Below, piece by piece: positions 9,640 through 18,440 of a stretch of DNA of 64,000 nucleotides. Source of the stretch: Streptomyces showdoensis (GTDB lineage: Bacteria; Actinomycetota; Actinomycetes; Streptomycetales; Streptomycetaceae); assembly GCF_039535475.1 (NCBI RefSeq), contig NZ_BAAAXG010000006.1:62001-126000 (forward strand), in the 5' to 3' direction. Below the pieces are notes generated by a model, which ran no database searches, was not told the origin of the DNA, and worked only from the letters and a program-made list of their open reading frames with translations. Positions within the stretch are counted from its first letter, which is position 1. Each line of letters opens with the position of its first letter. Position numbers and translations under genes: made by a program.

Positions 9640-11811
9640 CTACACCGCGTCCGCCAGGACCAGCGAGTGGATGCGGTCCGGGGCGCCGGGGCGGGCGTAG
9701 TACCAGCCCTGGGCCGTGTCGCAGCCCAGCTCGCGCAACTGCTGGGCCTGCGCCCCGGTCTCCACGCCCTCGACCGTGACGGCCAGCTCCAGGCTGTGGG
9801 CCAGCTGCACGATCCCCTCGACGATCTTGAGGTCGACGGGGTCCACCGGGTGCTGCTGCATGCCCTGGGTGAAGGAACGGTCCAGCTTGAGCACGCTCAC
9901 CGGCATCCGGCGCAGGTTGGCGAGGTTGGAGTAGCCCGTGCCGAAGTCGTCGAGCGCGATGTCCACACCCATCTCGGCGAGCTGCCGCAGCGGCTTGAGC
10001 AGGTCGTCGTCCGCGCCGATGAGCGCCGACTCGGTGACCTCCAGGCAGAGCGCGCCCGGTTCGAGCCCGGAGCGCTCCAGGACGTCGACCGTCTCGGCGA
10101 CGAGCCGCGGATGGTGGAGCTGGGTCGGCGACAGGTTGACGTTGATCCGCAGCGGGCCGCCGTCGGAGTGCCGGGTCTGCCAGAACCGGGCCTGGCGCAC
10201 GGCCTCCTGGAGCACCCAGCGGCCCAGCGGCACGATGAGGCCGGTGTTCTCGGCGAGCGGGATGAACCGGTCGGGGCCGAGCACCCCGTGCTGCGGGTGG
10301 CACCACCGGACGAGCGCCTCGGCGCCGTGCACGCTGCCGTCGTCGAGGTGCACGAGCGGCTGGTACTCGATGAAGAACTCGCCGCGCTCCAGCGCGGCCG
10401 GCAGCGCGGTGGTGAGTCCGTGCCGGGTGATGGCCCGCGCGTCGGCCTCGGCGTCGGCGAACTCGAAGCGGTTGCCGCCCGCCGACTTGGCCCGGTACAT
10501 GGTGATGTCGGCGCTGCGCAGCACCTCGGCCGCGGTGCGCTCCCCCACCGGGCCCTCCACCACGCCGACGCTGCCGCGCACGGTCAGTTCGCGGCCGTCG
10601 ATCCGGATCGGGGCGGCGAGGGCGCCGAGCATCCGGTCGGCGAGCGCGGCGACCTTGTGCTGGCTGTCGGGCCCGGTGGTCAGCGCGACGAACTCGTCGC
10701 CGCCGAGCCGGGCCACCATCTCGCCCGGCGCGGTCACCGAGCCCTGCAGCCGGTCGGCGACCTCCACCAGCAGCCGGTCGCCGGTGGCGTGGCCGAGGCT
10801 GTCGTTGACGACCTTGAAGCCGTCGAGGTCCAGGTAGCACAGCCCGAAGCGGCCGTCGCCCGGCGCGAGGGTCTTCTCCAGACGCTCGAAGAACAGCGTC
10901 CGGTTGGGCAGCCCGGTGAGCGCGTCGTGGGTGGCCTCGTACCGCAACCGCAGGTTGAGCAGCCGCCGTTCGGTGGTGTCCTCCATCAGCGCCAGCTGAT
11001 AGCGGGGCACACCGTCCGCGTCGCGCAGCAGCGAGACGGTGAGGTTGGTCCACAGCACGGTGCCGTCACCGCGGTAGTACGGCTTCTCCACCCGGTAGTG
11101 CTCGCGCTCGCCCCGCACCAGCTCGTCGTAGAGGCGCCAGACGTGCGGGCCGTCCTCGGGGTGCGACCAGTCGGCGACGTTGCGGCTCAGGACGTGCTGT
11201 TCGAGGCCGCCGAACATCCGGGTGAGCGTCTCGTTGACCTCCAGGACGTTGCCCTGGAGGTCGGCGATGCCGATGCCGACCGCCGCGCCCTGGAAGACCG
11301 CGCGGAAGCGGCTCTCGGTGGCGTGCAGGGCGAGTTCGGCGGCGCTGCGGGCGGAGAGCGCCGAGTGCGCGATGGACTCCTGCTCGGTCAGCGTCCGTTC
11401 GCGCAGGGCCTGCGCGTAGCCGGCGGCCATGGCGTGCTGGAGCCGGGAGCAGCGGGCCCGCAGTTCCTCGGCGGTGGCGCCGACGGCGTCCGGCTCCTCC
11501 GCGCAGTACAGCACCAGATAGGCGTCGACGACGCCGAGGCTGCGGGACAGCGCGTCGGGATCGGTGCAGTGCGCGGCGATCAGGGCCTGGCCGACGCGGT
11601 GCGCGGGCGCGGTGTCGAAGGGCCGGGCGCGCAGGGCCCCGCTCAGGTCGCGGGCGAGCGGCAGCAGGTGCCGTTCGAACTCCTGACGGGTCATCGAGGT
11701 CGCGGTGACCGGGAAGACGGCCCTGCTCCAGATGGTCACGAACCGTCTGAGTCTGTCCTCGGGGCCGTCGGCGTCGGCGACGGCCCCGGCCTGCTGGGGC
11801 GGTACCTTCAC
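9640..11811 (-). CDS. rmdA: PAS-GGDEF-EAL cyclic-di-GMP enzyme (RmdA type)
   Basis: A 723-residue bifunctional c-di-GMP protein. An N-terminal domain of about 160 residues is followed by PAS (about 165-290), GGDEF (about 295-450; intact GGDEF at 370-374) and EAL (about 465-715; EAL at 498-500, with NLSP, EVTES, DDFGTGYS at 621-628, LKLDRSF and VEGVE all intact). Both cyclase and phosphodiesterase activities are therefore possible. From memory, S. coelicolor RmdA (SCO0928) has this domain order and lies near sdh genes, which supports the name; a homology search would settle it. The GTG start overlaps the methyltransferase stop (GTGA). Confidence 0.85.
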   Translation of the reverse strand: MKVPPQQAGAVADADGPEDRLRRFVTIWSRAVFPVTATSMTRQEFERHLLPLARDLSGALRARPFDTAPAHRVGQALIAAHCTDPDALSRSLGVVDAYLVLYCAEEPDAVGATAEELRARCSRLQHAMAAGYAQALRERTLTEQESIAHSALSARSAAELALHATESRFRAVFQGAAVGIGIADLQGNVLEVNETLTRMFGGLEQHVLSRNVADWSHPEDGPHVWRLYDELVRGEREHYRVEKPYYRGDGTVLWTNLTVSLLRDADGVPRYQLALMEDTTERRLLNLRLRYEATHDALTGLPNRTLFFERLEKTLAPGDGRFGLCYLDLDGFKVVNDSLGHATGDRLLVEVADRLQGSVTAPGEMVARLGGDEFVALTTGPDSQHKVAALADRMLGALAAPIRIDGRELTVRGSVGVVEGPVGERTAAEVLRSADITMYRAKSAGGNRFEFADAEADARAITRHGLTTALPAALERGEFFIEYQPLVHLDDGSVHGAEALVRWCHPQHGVLGPDRFIPLAENTGLIVPLGRWVLQEAVRQARFWQTRHSDGGPLRINVNLSPTQLHHPRLVAETVDVLERSGLEPGALCLEVTESALIGADDDLLKPLRQLAEMGVDIALDDFGTGYSNLANLRRMPVSVLKLDRSFTQGMQQHPVDPVDLKIVEGIVQLAHSLELAVTVEGVETGAQAQQLRELGCDTAQGWYYARPGAPDRIHSLVLADAV

Positions 11812-12620
11812 GCCGTGCGCCCCACCCCTGCGAACCCGGAGAAGGCGTAGGGGTCCTCCTCCTCTTCCGGACCGTCGGGCCGCCAGTGGGGCATCGACAC
11901 CAGTCCGGGCTCGACGAGTTCGGTGCCGTCGAAGAAGCGGGCGATCTCCTCGCGCGAGCGCATCACCAGCGGGTTGCGGATGTCGCGGTAGACGTCCACG
12001 GTGCCGCCGGCCCGCTCCTGCGGCAGCGGGACGCCCTCGTAGGAGGCGTGGGTGAGGACGAGGAGGCTGCCGGGGGCGAGCGCGTCGAGCAGTTCGGCGA
12101 CCACCGCGGCCGGCTCGTCCGCGTCCTCCAGGAAGTGCAGCACGGCCACGAGGAGCAGGGCCACCGGCCGTTCCAGGTCGAGGAGTTCGCGCACCTCGTG
12201 GCTGCCCAGGATCTCGCGCGGCTTGCGCAGGTCGGCGGCGAGCACGGCCGAGCGGTCGTCGCCCGCGAGCACGGCCCGGCTGTGGGCGACGGCCACCGGG
12301 TCGTGGTCGACGTAGACGACGCGGGCGGTGTCGCTGGCGGCCTGGGCCACCTCGTGGACGTTGCCGAAGGTCGGTATGCCGGAGCCGATGTCCAGGAACT
12401 GGGTGACGTCGTTGTCAACCGCGTACCGGACGGCCCGCCGCATGAAGGCACGGTTCGCCTGCATGATCTTGGGGAGCCCCGGCATGAACTCCATGGCCTT
12501 GCGGGCCGCTTCCCGGTCCACTTCGAAATTGTGCGAGCCGCCCAGATAGAAGTCGTACATACGGGACACGCTCGGCACCGAAATATCGATGCCTGGCGGA
12601 GCCCAGGCGGGACGCTCCAT
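11808..12620 (-). CDS. SAM-dependent methyltransferase (DUF574 type)
   Basis: A 270-residue methyltransferase of the family common in Streptomyces as DUF574. Visible features are SVSRMYDFYLGGSHNFEVDRE near the N terminus, the SAM-binding FLDIGSGIPT (about residue 80), VVYVDHDPVAV for the ribose-binding acidic strand, and VALLLVAVLHFLED. I start at the ATG at 12620, which has GGAG eight bases upstream; an in-frame TTG 12 bases earlier is weaker. It precedes the c-di-GMP enzyme with a four-base overlap, so the two are co-translated. Substrate unknown. Confidence 0.88.
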   Translation of the reverse strand: MERPAWAPPGIDISVPSVSRMYDFYLGGSHNFEVDREAARKAMEFMPGLPKIMQANRAFMRRAVRYAVDNDVTQFLDIGSGIPTFGNVHEVAQAASDTARVVYVDHDPVAVAHSRAVLAGDDRSAVLAADLRKPREILGSHEVRELLDLERPVALLLVAVLHFLEDADEPAAVVAELLDALAPGSLLVLTHASYEGVPLPQERAGGTVDVYRDIRNPLVMRSREEIARFFDGTELVEPGLVSMPHWRPDGPEEEEDPYAFSGFAGVGRTA

Positions 12621-13107
12621 CAAAGTCTCCAACAGTCGCCATGGGGGATACGGCCATGTGTTCGCGGTCTACGTTCGAGCCGAGGCTACTGATCGCCTGC
12701 CTGGAGAGCGAGTAGAAACGGAAATTCGCGATCCGTTCTTGGTCACACGCCATTGGCACGTGCGCGAGGAACGGAAGAGTTCACGCCTTCGGCCCGTGCA
12801 TATTCACGTGCATATGGCCGTGCCGGGGTTCTCGGGCAGATCTCACGGGGGAAGCGCCCTCGCGGACCTCCCCGTCAAGAGGCGACAACCGGCCACTTCC
12901 CGCGCCCGTCGGCTCCCCCGCGGGAGACACCGCGGCAATCCATCCCAAGACGCCGCAAGCCGCCCCAACCTCCCGCAAGGGCATGCCCTTTGGGGTCAGT
13001 GCACACCAACAGGTCGACAGGGACGGCGGAAACGTCAAACCCGTGCACTCCGAAAACCCCTCCATCCGGGGAATCGGAGGCCGTTCCGGGCCTACGGCCC
13101 GCCGCGC
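12621..13107. other. long intergenic region with a CGTGCATAT direct repeat
   Basis: About 490 bases without a convincing gene separate the divergent methyltransferase and Pro-rich protein. Open frames here use poor codons. At 12795-12803 and 12807-12815 the sequence CGTGCATAT occurs twice, 12 bases apart, roughly one helical turn, in an area less GC-rich than its surroundings; it may be a regulator site. I see nothing else definite. Confidence 0.4.
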
Positions 13108-13809
13108 GTGATCATGCTGCTCGGCGTGTCTCTGTTGTCTCAGTACGGATCGCTCCTCGCGCGGCCCCTTGCGGCCGGGGCGCTCGTGTGGCTGCTCGCC
13201 ACACCGGTGCCCGTCGCCGCCGACGCCTGCGCCTCCGCCACGACCGGACCCGACGGTTCGAACACCGCGGTCGCCTTCGCCGGACGGGGCCCCTGCCGCC
13301 CCACCCACCACCCGCACCCACCCCACCCGACGCACCCCACGCACCCCACGCACCCCACGCACCCGCCCCACCCCACCCATCCGCCGCACCCCACGCACTC
13401 CCCCTGCCCCACGGAGCCGCCGAAGCCCACCGAGACGCCGAAGCCGCCGGAGCCCACGAAGCCGCCCGAGCCCCCCGAGCCGAGCCCTCCGCCTCCGCCG
13501 CCCCCGCCCAGCCCCGTACCGCCGCCCGCGCCGAAGCCCCCGCCCGTGCGCACGCCTCCCCCGCCGAAGCCGGCCCCGGCCCCCGAGCCCGCACCCACCA
13601 CGCGCGAGGCCGCGCCGCCGCCCGCGCCGCCGAAACCTTCCCCCTCACCGACCCTGCGCCCGCCCGCGCCCGTGGCCCTGCCGCACTACCGGCGGGCGGC
13701 GGCCCGCGCGAAGCCCGAGAGCGCCCCGAACGTCCTCACCACCACCCTGCTCATCACCGCCCCGGCCGTGATCGCGACCGCGATCCTGCGCCCCCGCGGT
13801 TCCCGCTGA
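13108..13809 (+). CDS. secreted proline-rich protein with C-terminal membrane anchor
   Basis: About 233 residues. An N-terminal hydrophobic export signal (LAAGALVWLLATPVPVAADA) is followed by a short region with two Cys, then a long His-Pro-Thr and Lys-Pro-Pro repeat region (HPTHPTHPTHPPHPTHPP, PPKPTETPKPPEPTKPPEP). Near the C terminus is a hydrophobic segment (VLTTTLLITAPAVIATAIL) and a basic tail (RPRGSR). The layout is that of a wall-spanning stalk tethered to the membrane; the His-rich part could bind metal. The start is uncertain (GTG 13108 or ATG 13114; no clear ribosome site). It lies 28 bases upstream of the DUF4239 gene, suggesting an operon. Confidence 0.65.
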   Translation: MIMLLGVSLLSQYGSLLARPLAAGALVWLLATPVPVAADACASATTGPDGSNTAVAFAGRGPCRPTHHPHPPHPTHPTHPTHPTHPPHPTHPPHPTHSPCPTEPPKPTETPKPPEPTKPPEPPEPSPPPPPPPPSPVPPPAPKPPPVRTPPPPKPAPAPEPAPTTREAAPPPAPPKPSPSPTLRPPAPVALPHYRRAAARAKPESAPNVLTTTLLITAPAVIATAILRPRGSR

Positions 13810-13837
13810 GCCCCGCGCTCGGCCAACGGAGGAAACC

Positions 13838-14602
13838 GTGTCCGAATGGCTCGTCCTGACCATCGCGATGGCCGCCGCGTGCGCCGTCGTCCTCGCCATC
13901 GTCGTCATCAACCACCGGAGGATTCCGGAGGACGACGACCCCAGCGAGACCCCTGACGTCATCGAGTACATGACGATGATGATCGGCGTGGTCTACGCGA
14001 TCGTCCTCGGTCTCGCGATCGCCGGCGTCTGGGAGGCCCGCAGCGCCGCCCAGGAGACCGTGCGCCAGGAGGCGCAGGCGCTGCACGAGATCTCCGCGCG
14101 GGCCGAGGTGTACCCGGTCGCCGTGCGGGAGCGGATCCGCTCCGACGTCGACACGTACGTCCGGTACGTCGTCGAGGGCGAGTTCCCCCACATGTCGGAG
14201 CACGGCGAGCTCAGCGACGAGGGGACGGAGCTGCTGGAGAAGGTGCGCCGGAGCGTGACCGACTACCGGCCGGCCAACGACTTCGAGGGGCAGGCCTACC
14301 AGCCGCTGGTGGACCAGGTGGCCGTCGCCGACGACGCGCGCGGGGCCCGCGGGCAGAGCGCGGGGGACACGATGCCCGGGGTGGTCTGGTTCGGCCTGAT
14401 CATCGGCGCCCTGGTGACCGTCGGCCTGATCTTCACGCTCCAGATCCGGCGCACCGGGAAGGAGTTGCTGCTCGCCGGCCTCTTCAGCGCGCTGATCGCC
14501 TTCCTGCTCTTCCTCATCTGGGACTTCGACGCCCCCTTCGGCAGGGGCATCGCCGCGACCGCCGCGCCGTTCACCGACCTGTTCCCGCAGCTCACCGGCT
14601 GA
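13838..14602 (+). CDS. DUF4239-type membrane protein
   Basis: A 254-residue integral membrane protein with GTG start and GGAGG upstream. Two hydrophobic segments at the N terminus (LVLTIAMAAACAVVLAIVVI; MTMMIGVVYAIVLGLAIAGVW) flank a cytoplasmic loop. A long soluble helical region (about 75-180) follows, then two C-terminal membrane segments (VVWFGLIIGALVTVGLIFTL; LLLAGLFSALIAFLLFLIW). This matches the DUF4239 (bestrophin-like) architecture. Function unknown; it sits between a secreted stalk protein and sortase-associated proteins, so a cell-envelope role is inferred. Confidence 0.8.
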   Translation: MSEWLVLTIAMAAACAVVLAIVVINHRRIPEDDDPSETPDVIEYMTMMIGVVYAIVLGLAIAGVWEARSAAQETVRQEAQALHEISARAEVYPVAVRERIRSDVDTYVRYVVEGEFPHMSEHGELSDEGTELLEKVRRSVTDYRPANDFEGQAYQPLVDQVAVADDARGARGQSAGDTMPGVVWFGLIIGALVTVGLIFTLQIRRTGKELLLAGLFSALIAFLLFLIWDFDAPFGRGIAATAAPFTDLFPQLTG

Positions 14603-14768
14603 CCGGGGAGCCCTATGTAGGCCGGGTGGGGGACTTCGGTGCCCCATTCGCGCGTCTGGGATCGCGGCTGTGATAGAGGGCTCCTAGCGTTTCGGGCATC
14701 GAGGTGCATGTCATCCGATGTGTGGAAAACCCTTCCGCAGCTGCTCCTCGGGACCCGGAGGATTCACC

Positions 14769-15329
14769 ATGCGCGCGATACGTGCCGCGTCCACCGTTCT
14801 GCTGGGGGCGGCCGCCCTCGCCCTGGCCGCGCCGCTCGCCGTCGCCGCCGACGGCCCGCCCGGGGCGCCGCGGCCGCAGGCGCCCCGGGCCAAGCAGGCG
14901 GGCGACTTCGTCATCTCCCCCGGGACCGTCGCCCCGGGCGGCCGGATCACCCTGAGCGCCCCGGGATGCGCGAGTACGGCGACGGCGTCGGCCGGCATCT
15001 TCGACACGGTCACGATCGCGCCGGGTTCGTCGGCGACCGCGGCGGTGGACCTCGACGCCAAGCGCGGCGCCGTCTACACGGTGTCGTTCAACTGCACCGG
15101 GGGGATCTCCAACACCGTCGACCTGACGATCAGCGGCGGAGCCACCTCGACGCCCACCGCGAGCTCGACGCTGCTGAACCCGCCGCGCGGAGTCCAGGGC
15201 GGCCTCGGCGGCTCCATCGGCTCGGCGGACGCCTGGACGATGGCGGCCGGCGGTGCCATGGTGCTCGCCGCCGCCACCGGTGTGGTGCTCGTCGTGCGGC
15301 GCAGGTCCGCCGAAGGCCGCCGCCACTGA
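14769..15329 (+). CDS. secreted protein with QGGLGGS motif, C-terminal membrane segment and basic tail
   Basis: A 186-residue exported protein. The signal peptide (about 1-27, ending AVAADG) leads into an Ig-like domain with two Cys (67 and 109). The motif QGGLGGS (143-149) follows, then a hydrophobic segment (about 156-176) and RRR tail (177-179). This is the order motif, membrane segment, positive tail found in sortase substrates, although no LPXTG or LAXTG is present. I start at the ATG after GGAGG rather than at an earlier in-frame codon. A paralogue with the same motif is encoded convergently and a class F sortase lies next door. Confidence 0.82.
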   Translation: MRAIRAASTVLLGAAALALAAPLAVAADGPPGAPRPQAPRAKQAGDFVISPGTVAPGGRITLSAPGCASTATASAGIFDTVTIAPGSSATAAVDLDAKRGAVYTVSFNCTGGISNTVDLTISGGATSTPTASSTLLNPPRGVQGGLGGSIGSADAWTMAAGGAMVLAAATGVVLVVRRRSAEGRRH

Positions 15330-15353
15330 CGGCCGGCGCGGACGGTGCCGCGC

Positions 15354-15402
15354 ACGCCCGTCGCCCCCGGGTCCTGGACGAGGACCCGGGGGCGACGGGC
15401 GT
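15354..15402. terminator. bidirectional hairpin between two secreted-protein paralogues
   Basis: Perfect 22-base arms (15354-15375 and 15381-15402) around a GGACG loop, placed between two convergent genes. Such long GC-rich hairpins without a T run are typical Streptomyces terminators. Confidence 0.85.
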
Positions 15403-15429
15403 TGCGGGCCGACCGGGAGGTTCGGCCGG

Positions 15430-15954
15430 TCAGACCGCGCCGGACATGCGGCGCCGGCGGGCGATGAACAGACCGCCGCCCAGCGCGGCCGCGGCGACCA
15501 GGCTGCCGCCGACGGCCATCTCGGTGGAGCTCGGCGCGAGCGAGCCGCCCAGGCCGCCCTGCGCACCCTGGCCCGGCAGCACCCGGAACGGCTGGGTGAG
15601 CGTGCGGCCGCCGCACTGGACGGCCAGGTTGTACTGGCCCGGGGTGGCGTTGTTGTAGATGCGGGCCGTGGCGGTGGACACCCCGTTGACGGTGGCGGAG
15701 AGCGTGGTCGTCGCGAAGGCGTTGGACGTGACCGTGCCGCCGGCGCAGCCCCGGACGGTGATCGTGAGGATCGCCCCCTGGTGGACCGCGAAGGGCGACA
15801 CCGTGACGCCGTTGGAACCGTCTCCGCCCCGCTGGACCTCGGAAGAGTTGACGGTCACGCTGCTGGGCCCGTTGGTGGCGGTGGCGAGGGGGGCCGCGAG
15901 TCCGAGCGCCGCGAACGCGGTCGCCGTCACCGCCAGAGTGCGTGCAGCACGCAT
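15430..15954 (-). CDS. secreted protein with QGGLGGS motif (paralogue)
   Basis: A 174-residue exported protein paralogous to the one encoded convergently 100 bases away. It has a signal peptide (about 1-28), a domain with Cys70 and Cys114, QGGLGGS at 132-138, a membrane segment (about 146-165) and an RRRR tail (166-169). AGGAGG precedes the ATG chosen; a longer frame upstream lacks a ribosome site. Middle domains differ (the shared pattern is mainly SP-x-V-x(3)-G and the two Cys) while both ends are conserved, as expected if the C terminus is a processing or anchoring signal. Confidence 0.82.
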   Translation of the reverse strand: MRAARTLAVTATAFAALGLAAPLATATNGPSSVTVNSSEVQRGGDGSNGVTVSPFAVHQGAILTITVRGCAGGTVTSNAFATTTLSATVNGVSTATARIYNNATPGQYNLAVQCGGRTLTQPFRVLPGQGAQGGLGGSLAPSSTEMAVGGSLVAAAALGGGLFIARRRRMSGAV

Positions 15955-16278
15955 GGTGGAACCTCCTGTGGAAGACGCCCCAAAGCGGTGCTCCGGGAGA
16001 TTCGACGAGTACGCCTTCCATGACGAACCATCACAAGACGGAACGGGCCCCGCATGTCGGCCTTGGGCCACCCCGGTGAGGCCGGGCACCGGCCGAACGG
16101 TGGGCGAATCTGACGGTTCCGCAGGTCACGCACCATCAGGCCGATGATCTGACGATTACTCGGATGGGTTATCACCCGGACGCCGCCGCACCGACGGCCG
16201 ACACCCGTTCGCCCCGCCCCGATCGCCGGTCCCGCCGGGCGCCCTTACCGTTCCCGTGACGCCCACGAAGGGAGAACC
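15955..16278. other. divergent promoter region of paralogue and sortase
   Basis: 324 bases with no convincing gene between the minus-strand secreted protein and the sortase. It contains GC-poorer stretches suited to promoters on both strands, but I could not identify specific operators. Confidence 0.4.
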
Positions 16279-16938
16279 ATGAGGACCAAGGACTTCAGCG
16301 TCCTCGACGCGGCCAGGAGACGCCAACCCTGGGGAGCCCTGGCTCTGGTGATGCTGTCCGGCCTGGCGATAATGCGCAACGGCGTCGGCTTCGAATCGGG
16401 TCCCCCGCAGCCCGCCGCCGCGGCCCGTCCGGTCATCCGTCCCGTCGGCCCCGCTCCGACCGCGGCCGCCGGGATGGAGCCGCTGCCGTTCGCCCCGGCC
16501 TCCCGGATCCGCATCCCGGCCCTCCGCGTGGCCGCCCCGATCATGGACGTGGGCCTGGACGACAACGGGTGGATCAGCGCTCCCCCGCCGCAGGACGCCA
16601 ACCTCGCCGGCTGGTACCAGAACGGCATCGCGCCGGGCATGCGCGGCACCTCCGTCGTCGTGGGCCATGTGGACAACCAGGCGGGCCCCGCCGTCTTCTA
16701 CGGGCTCGGCTCCCTGCAGAAGGGCCAGCACGTCGAGGTCGAACGGTTCGACGGCCGGATCGCGGTCTTCGAGATCTACGGGGTCGAGGTCTACGCGAAG
16801 AACGACTTCCCCGTACAGGTCTACGCCGACACCGGCGAGCCCGAGCTCCGGGTGATCACCTGCGGCGGCGGCTACTCGCGGGCGCACGGCTACGACGGCA
16901 ACGTGGTCGTCTACGCCCGCATGGTCGACTCGCGGTAG
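16279..16938 (+). CDS. class F sortase
   Basis: A 219-residue sortase that would join or anchor secreted proteins at the cell wall. An N-terminal membrane segment (about 18-33) and Pro/Ala linker precede the catalytic domain. Active-site residues are His130 (VVVGHVDNQ), Cys195 (RVITCGGGY) and a basic residue at Arg201 in the SRAHGYDGNVVVYA strand. The short length and sequence around TCGGGY fit class F of actinobacteria. GGGAG precedes the ATG. Two secreted proteins sharing an unusual C-terminal motif are encoded immediately upstream and are the obvious candidate substrates. Confidence 0.9.
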   Translation: MRTKDFSVLDAARRRQPWGALALVMLSGLAIMRNGVGFESGPPQPAAAARPVIRPVGPAPTAAAGMEPLPFAPASRIRIPALRVAAPIMDVGLDDNGWISAPPPQDANLAGWYQNGIAPGMRGTSVVVGHVDNQAGPAVFYGLGSLQKGQHVEVERFDGRIAVFEIYGVEVYAKNDFPVQVYADTGEPELRVITCGGGYSRAHGYDGNVVVYARMVDSR

Positions 16939-16956
16939 CGGCGACGGGACACCCCG

Positions 16957-16996
16957 GCGAGGGCCCCGGCACGGGTGGACGTGCCGGGGCCCTCGC
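16957..16996. terminator. hairpin terminator after the sortase
   Basis: Perfect 17-base arms (16957-16973 and 16980-16996) with loop GGTGGA, between the sortase stop and the convergent deacetylase stop. Confidence 0.85.
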
Positions 16997-17029
16997 GCCC
17001 GTCGCGCGCCGGGCGGTGCCCAGCCGTGC

Positions 17030-17896
17030 TCAGCGGCGCGGGACGGTGATGCTGTAGCCCGCGTCGAGGAGTTCGGGCAGATAGCGCTTGAGCGCGGCCA
17101 CGCTGCGCGAACGGTCGCCGCCCGCGTCGTGGTTCAGCACGACGACCCCGGGCCCGGCTCCGTCCAGGACCCGGCGCACGATGGAGTCGGCGGGCGGCTC
17201 CTTCCAGTCCAGGGTGTCGACGGTCCAGGCCATCGGCTCCATCCCCAGCTCGGCGCCGATCTCGAACGAGAGCCGGTTCCACGCCCCGTAGGGGGCCCGG
17301 TACCAGAGCGGCGGGGTGCCGAGGGCCTGTTCGATCACCTCGCTGGTGGAGCCGAGCTCCCGGCGGATGAGGGAGGGCCGCAGCTTCGGGATGAGCGGGT
17401 GGGACCAGGAGTGGTTGCCGACCACGTGCCCGTCCGCGGCCATCTCCTTGAGCAGGTCCTGGTTGTCGACAGCCATCTCGCCGCAGACGAAGAACATCGC
17501 CCGGCAGCCGTACCGGCGCAGGGTGGCGAGGATCTCCGGGGTGTAGCGGGGGTCGGGACCGTCGTCGAAGGTGAGCACCATCGAGCGGCCGACGCCGGTC
17601 AGGTGGAGGAAGGGCCGGGTGCGCACCGGCGGGACCGCCCGCCGGAAGGCGGGGGGCGCGTAGCCGGTCATCGGCTGGAGGCGGTAGGCGGCGGGCCGCA
17701 GCCGGGCCTGTGCCTGTGCCCCCGGCGCGCCGGCCGGACGCGCCGGGGGTGACGGGGGTGCCGCCCCTGCGGCGGGGCCGACTTCGGAGCCGCTCATGCG
17801 GTCCGCCGCGAAGACCCCGACCGTGGCCGTGGCCCCGAGCGCGGCGGCGAGCCTCAGCAGCGAGCGCCGCCCCACGGGCTTCTCATCGTTTTTCAT
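17030..17896 (-). CDS. polysaccharide deacetylase (NodB family), probable Tat export
   Basis: A 288-residue secreted carbohydrate esterase family 4 enzyme that removes acetyl groups from peptidoglycan or a polymer of acetylhexosamine. NodB motifs are intact: LTFDDGPD (Asp111, Asp112), HSWSHP (His162, His166), RAPYGAWN, DTLDW and VVLNHDAG. The N terminus GRRSLLRLAAALG (Arg10, Arg11) followed by a hydrophobic stretch is a twin-arginine-like signal. The start is the ATG at 17896. A Pro/Ala-rich linker (about 40-100) separates signal and catalytic domain. It stands alone and is convergent with the sortase. Confidence 0.92.
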   Translation of the reverse strand: MKNDEKPVGRRSLLRLAAALGATATVGVFAADRMSGSEVGPAAGAAPPSPPARPAGAPGAQAQARLRPAAYRLQPMTGYAPPAFRRAVPPVRTRPFLHLTGVGRSMVLTFDDGPDPRYTPEILATLRRYGCRAMFFVCGEMAVDNQDLLKEMAADGHVVGNHSWSHPLIPKLRPSLIRRELGSTSEVIEQALGTPPLWYRAPYGAWNRLSFEIGAELGMEPMAWTVDTLDWKEPPADSIVRRVLDGAGPGVVVLNHDAGGDRSRSVAALKRYLPELLDAGYSITVPRR

Positions 17897-17986
17897 GACC
17901 AATGGTTCGTACGGAGGACCCCGCGGGCTTCTCAGCGACACCGGCCGCTCGTCCGAAAGCACCCGATGAGCCGATAGCCTCGGAGG

Positions 17987-18433
17987 GTGAGTGGTTTCGA
18001 ACGAGGTACCGACGGCCCGAAGGTGATCCTGGCCGGGGTGGACGGCTCCGAGTCCTCCCTGCGCGCCGCCTCCTACGCGGCCGGCCTGGCCCGGCGGCAG
18101 AACGCCCTGCTGGCCCTGGTCTACGTGCAGCCGCTGGTCCCGGTGGGGGCGGCGCTGGGCGCGCCGGTCGCCGGGACCACGGAGGAGATCGCCGAGGGCC
18201 TGGTGACCGAGATCCGCGAGGCGATGGAGCGGGTCAAGGGGATCTGGCAGGTGCGCTGGGAGTTCCACACCTTCCGCGGGGACCCGTACGCGGGCCTGGT
18301 CGCCGCCGCCGACGAGCTCAGGGCGGACGCGGTGGTCGTGGGCGTCTCGGAGTCGGCCGGGCACCGTTTCGTCGGCTCGGTCGCGGTGCGCCTGGTCAAG
18401 GCGGGCCGCTGGCCGGTGACCGTGGTGCCCTAG
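17987..18433 (+). CDS. universal stress protein (UspA family)
   Basis: A 148-residue single-domain UspA fold. VILAGVDGSESSLRAA at the N terminus and VVVGVSESAGHRFVGSVAVR near the C terminus form the nucleotide-binding loop; the motif differs slightly from the classical G-x2-G-x9-G-S/T (the first Gly-x2-Gly is replaced by G-V-S-E), so ATP binding is uncertain. GTG start. Divergent from the deacetylase across 90 bases. A tandem-repeat tract follows the stop codon. Confidence 0.88.
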   Translation: MSGFERGTDGPKVILAGVDGSESSLRAASYAAGLARRQNALLALVYVQPLVPVGAALGAPVAGTTEEIAEGLVTEIREAMERVKGIWQVRWEFHTFRGDPYAGLVAAADELRADAVVVGVSESAGHRFVGSVAVRLVKAGRWPVTVVP

Positions 18434-18440
18434 GTTCTTC

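Noticed and set aside
12589-13107. N-terminal extension of the Pro-rich protein
   Set aside because: Poor codon bias, crosses the promoter region and gives no export signal at its start.
13315-13400. CRISPR-like short repeats
   Set aside because: Direct repeats of CACCCCACG code for His-Pro-Thr; no spacers, so not a CRISPR array.
14639-15658. Plus-strand frame over the first secreted protein
   Set aside because: Frame-shifted shadow, Arg/Gly-rich; the true gene begins at 14769 with a ribosome site.
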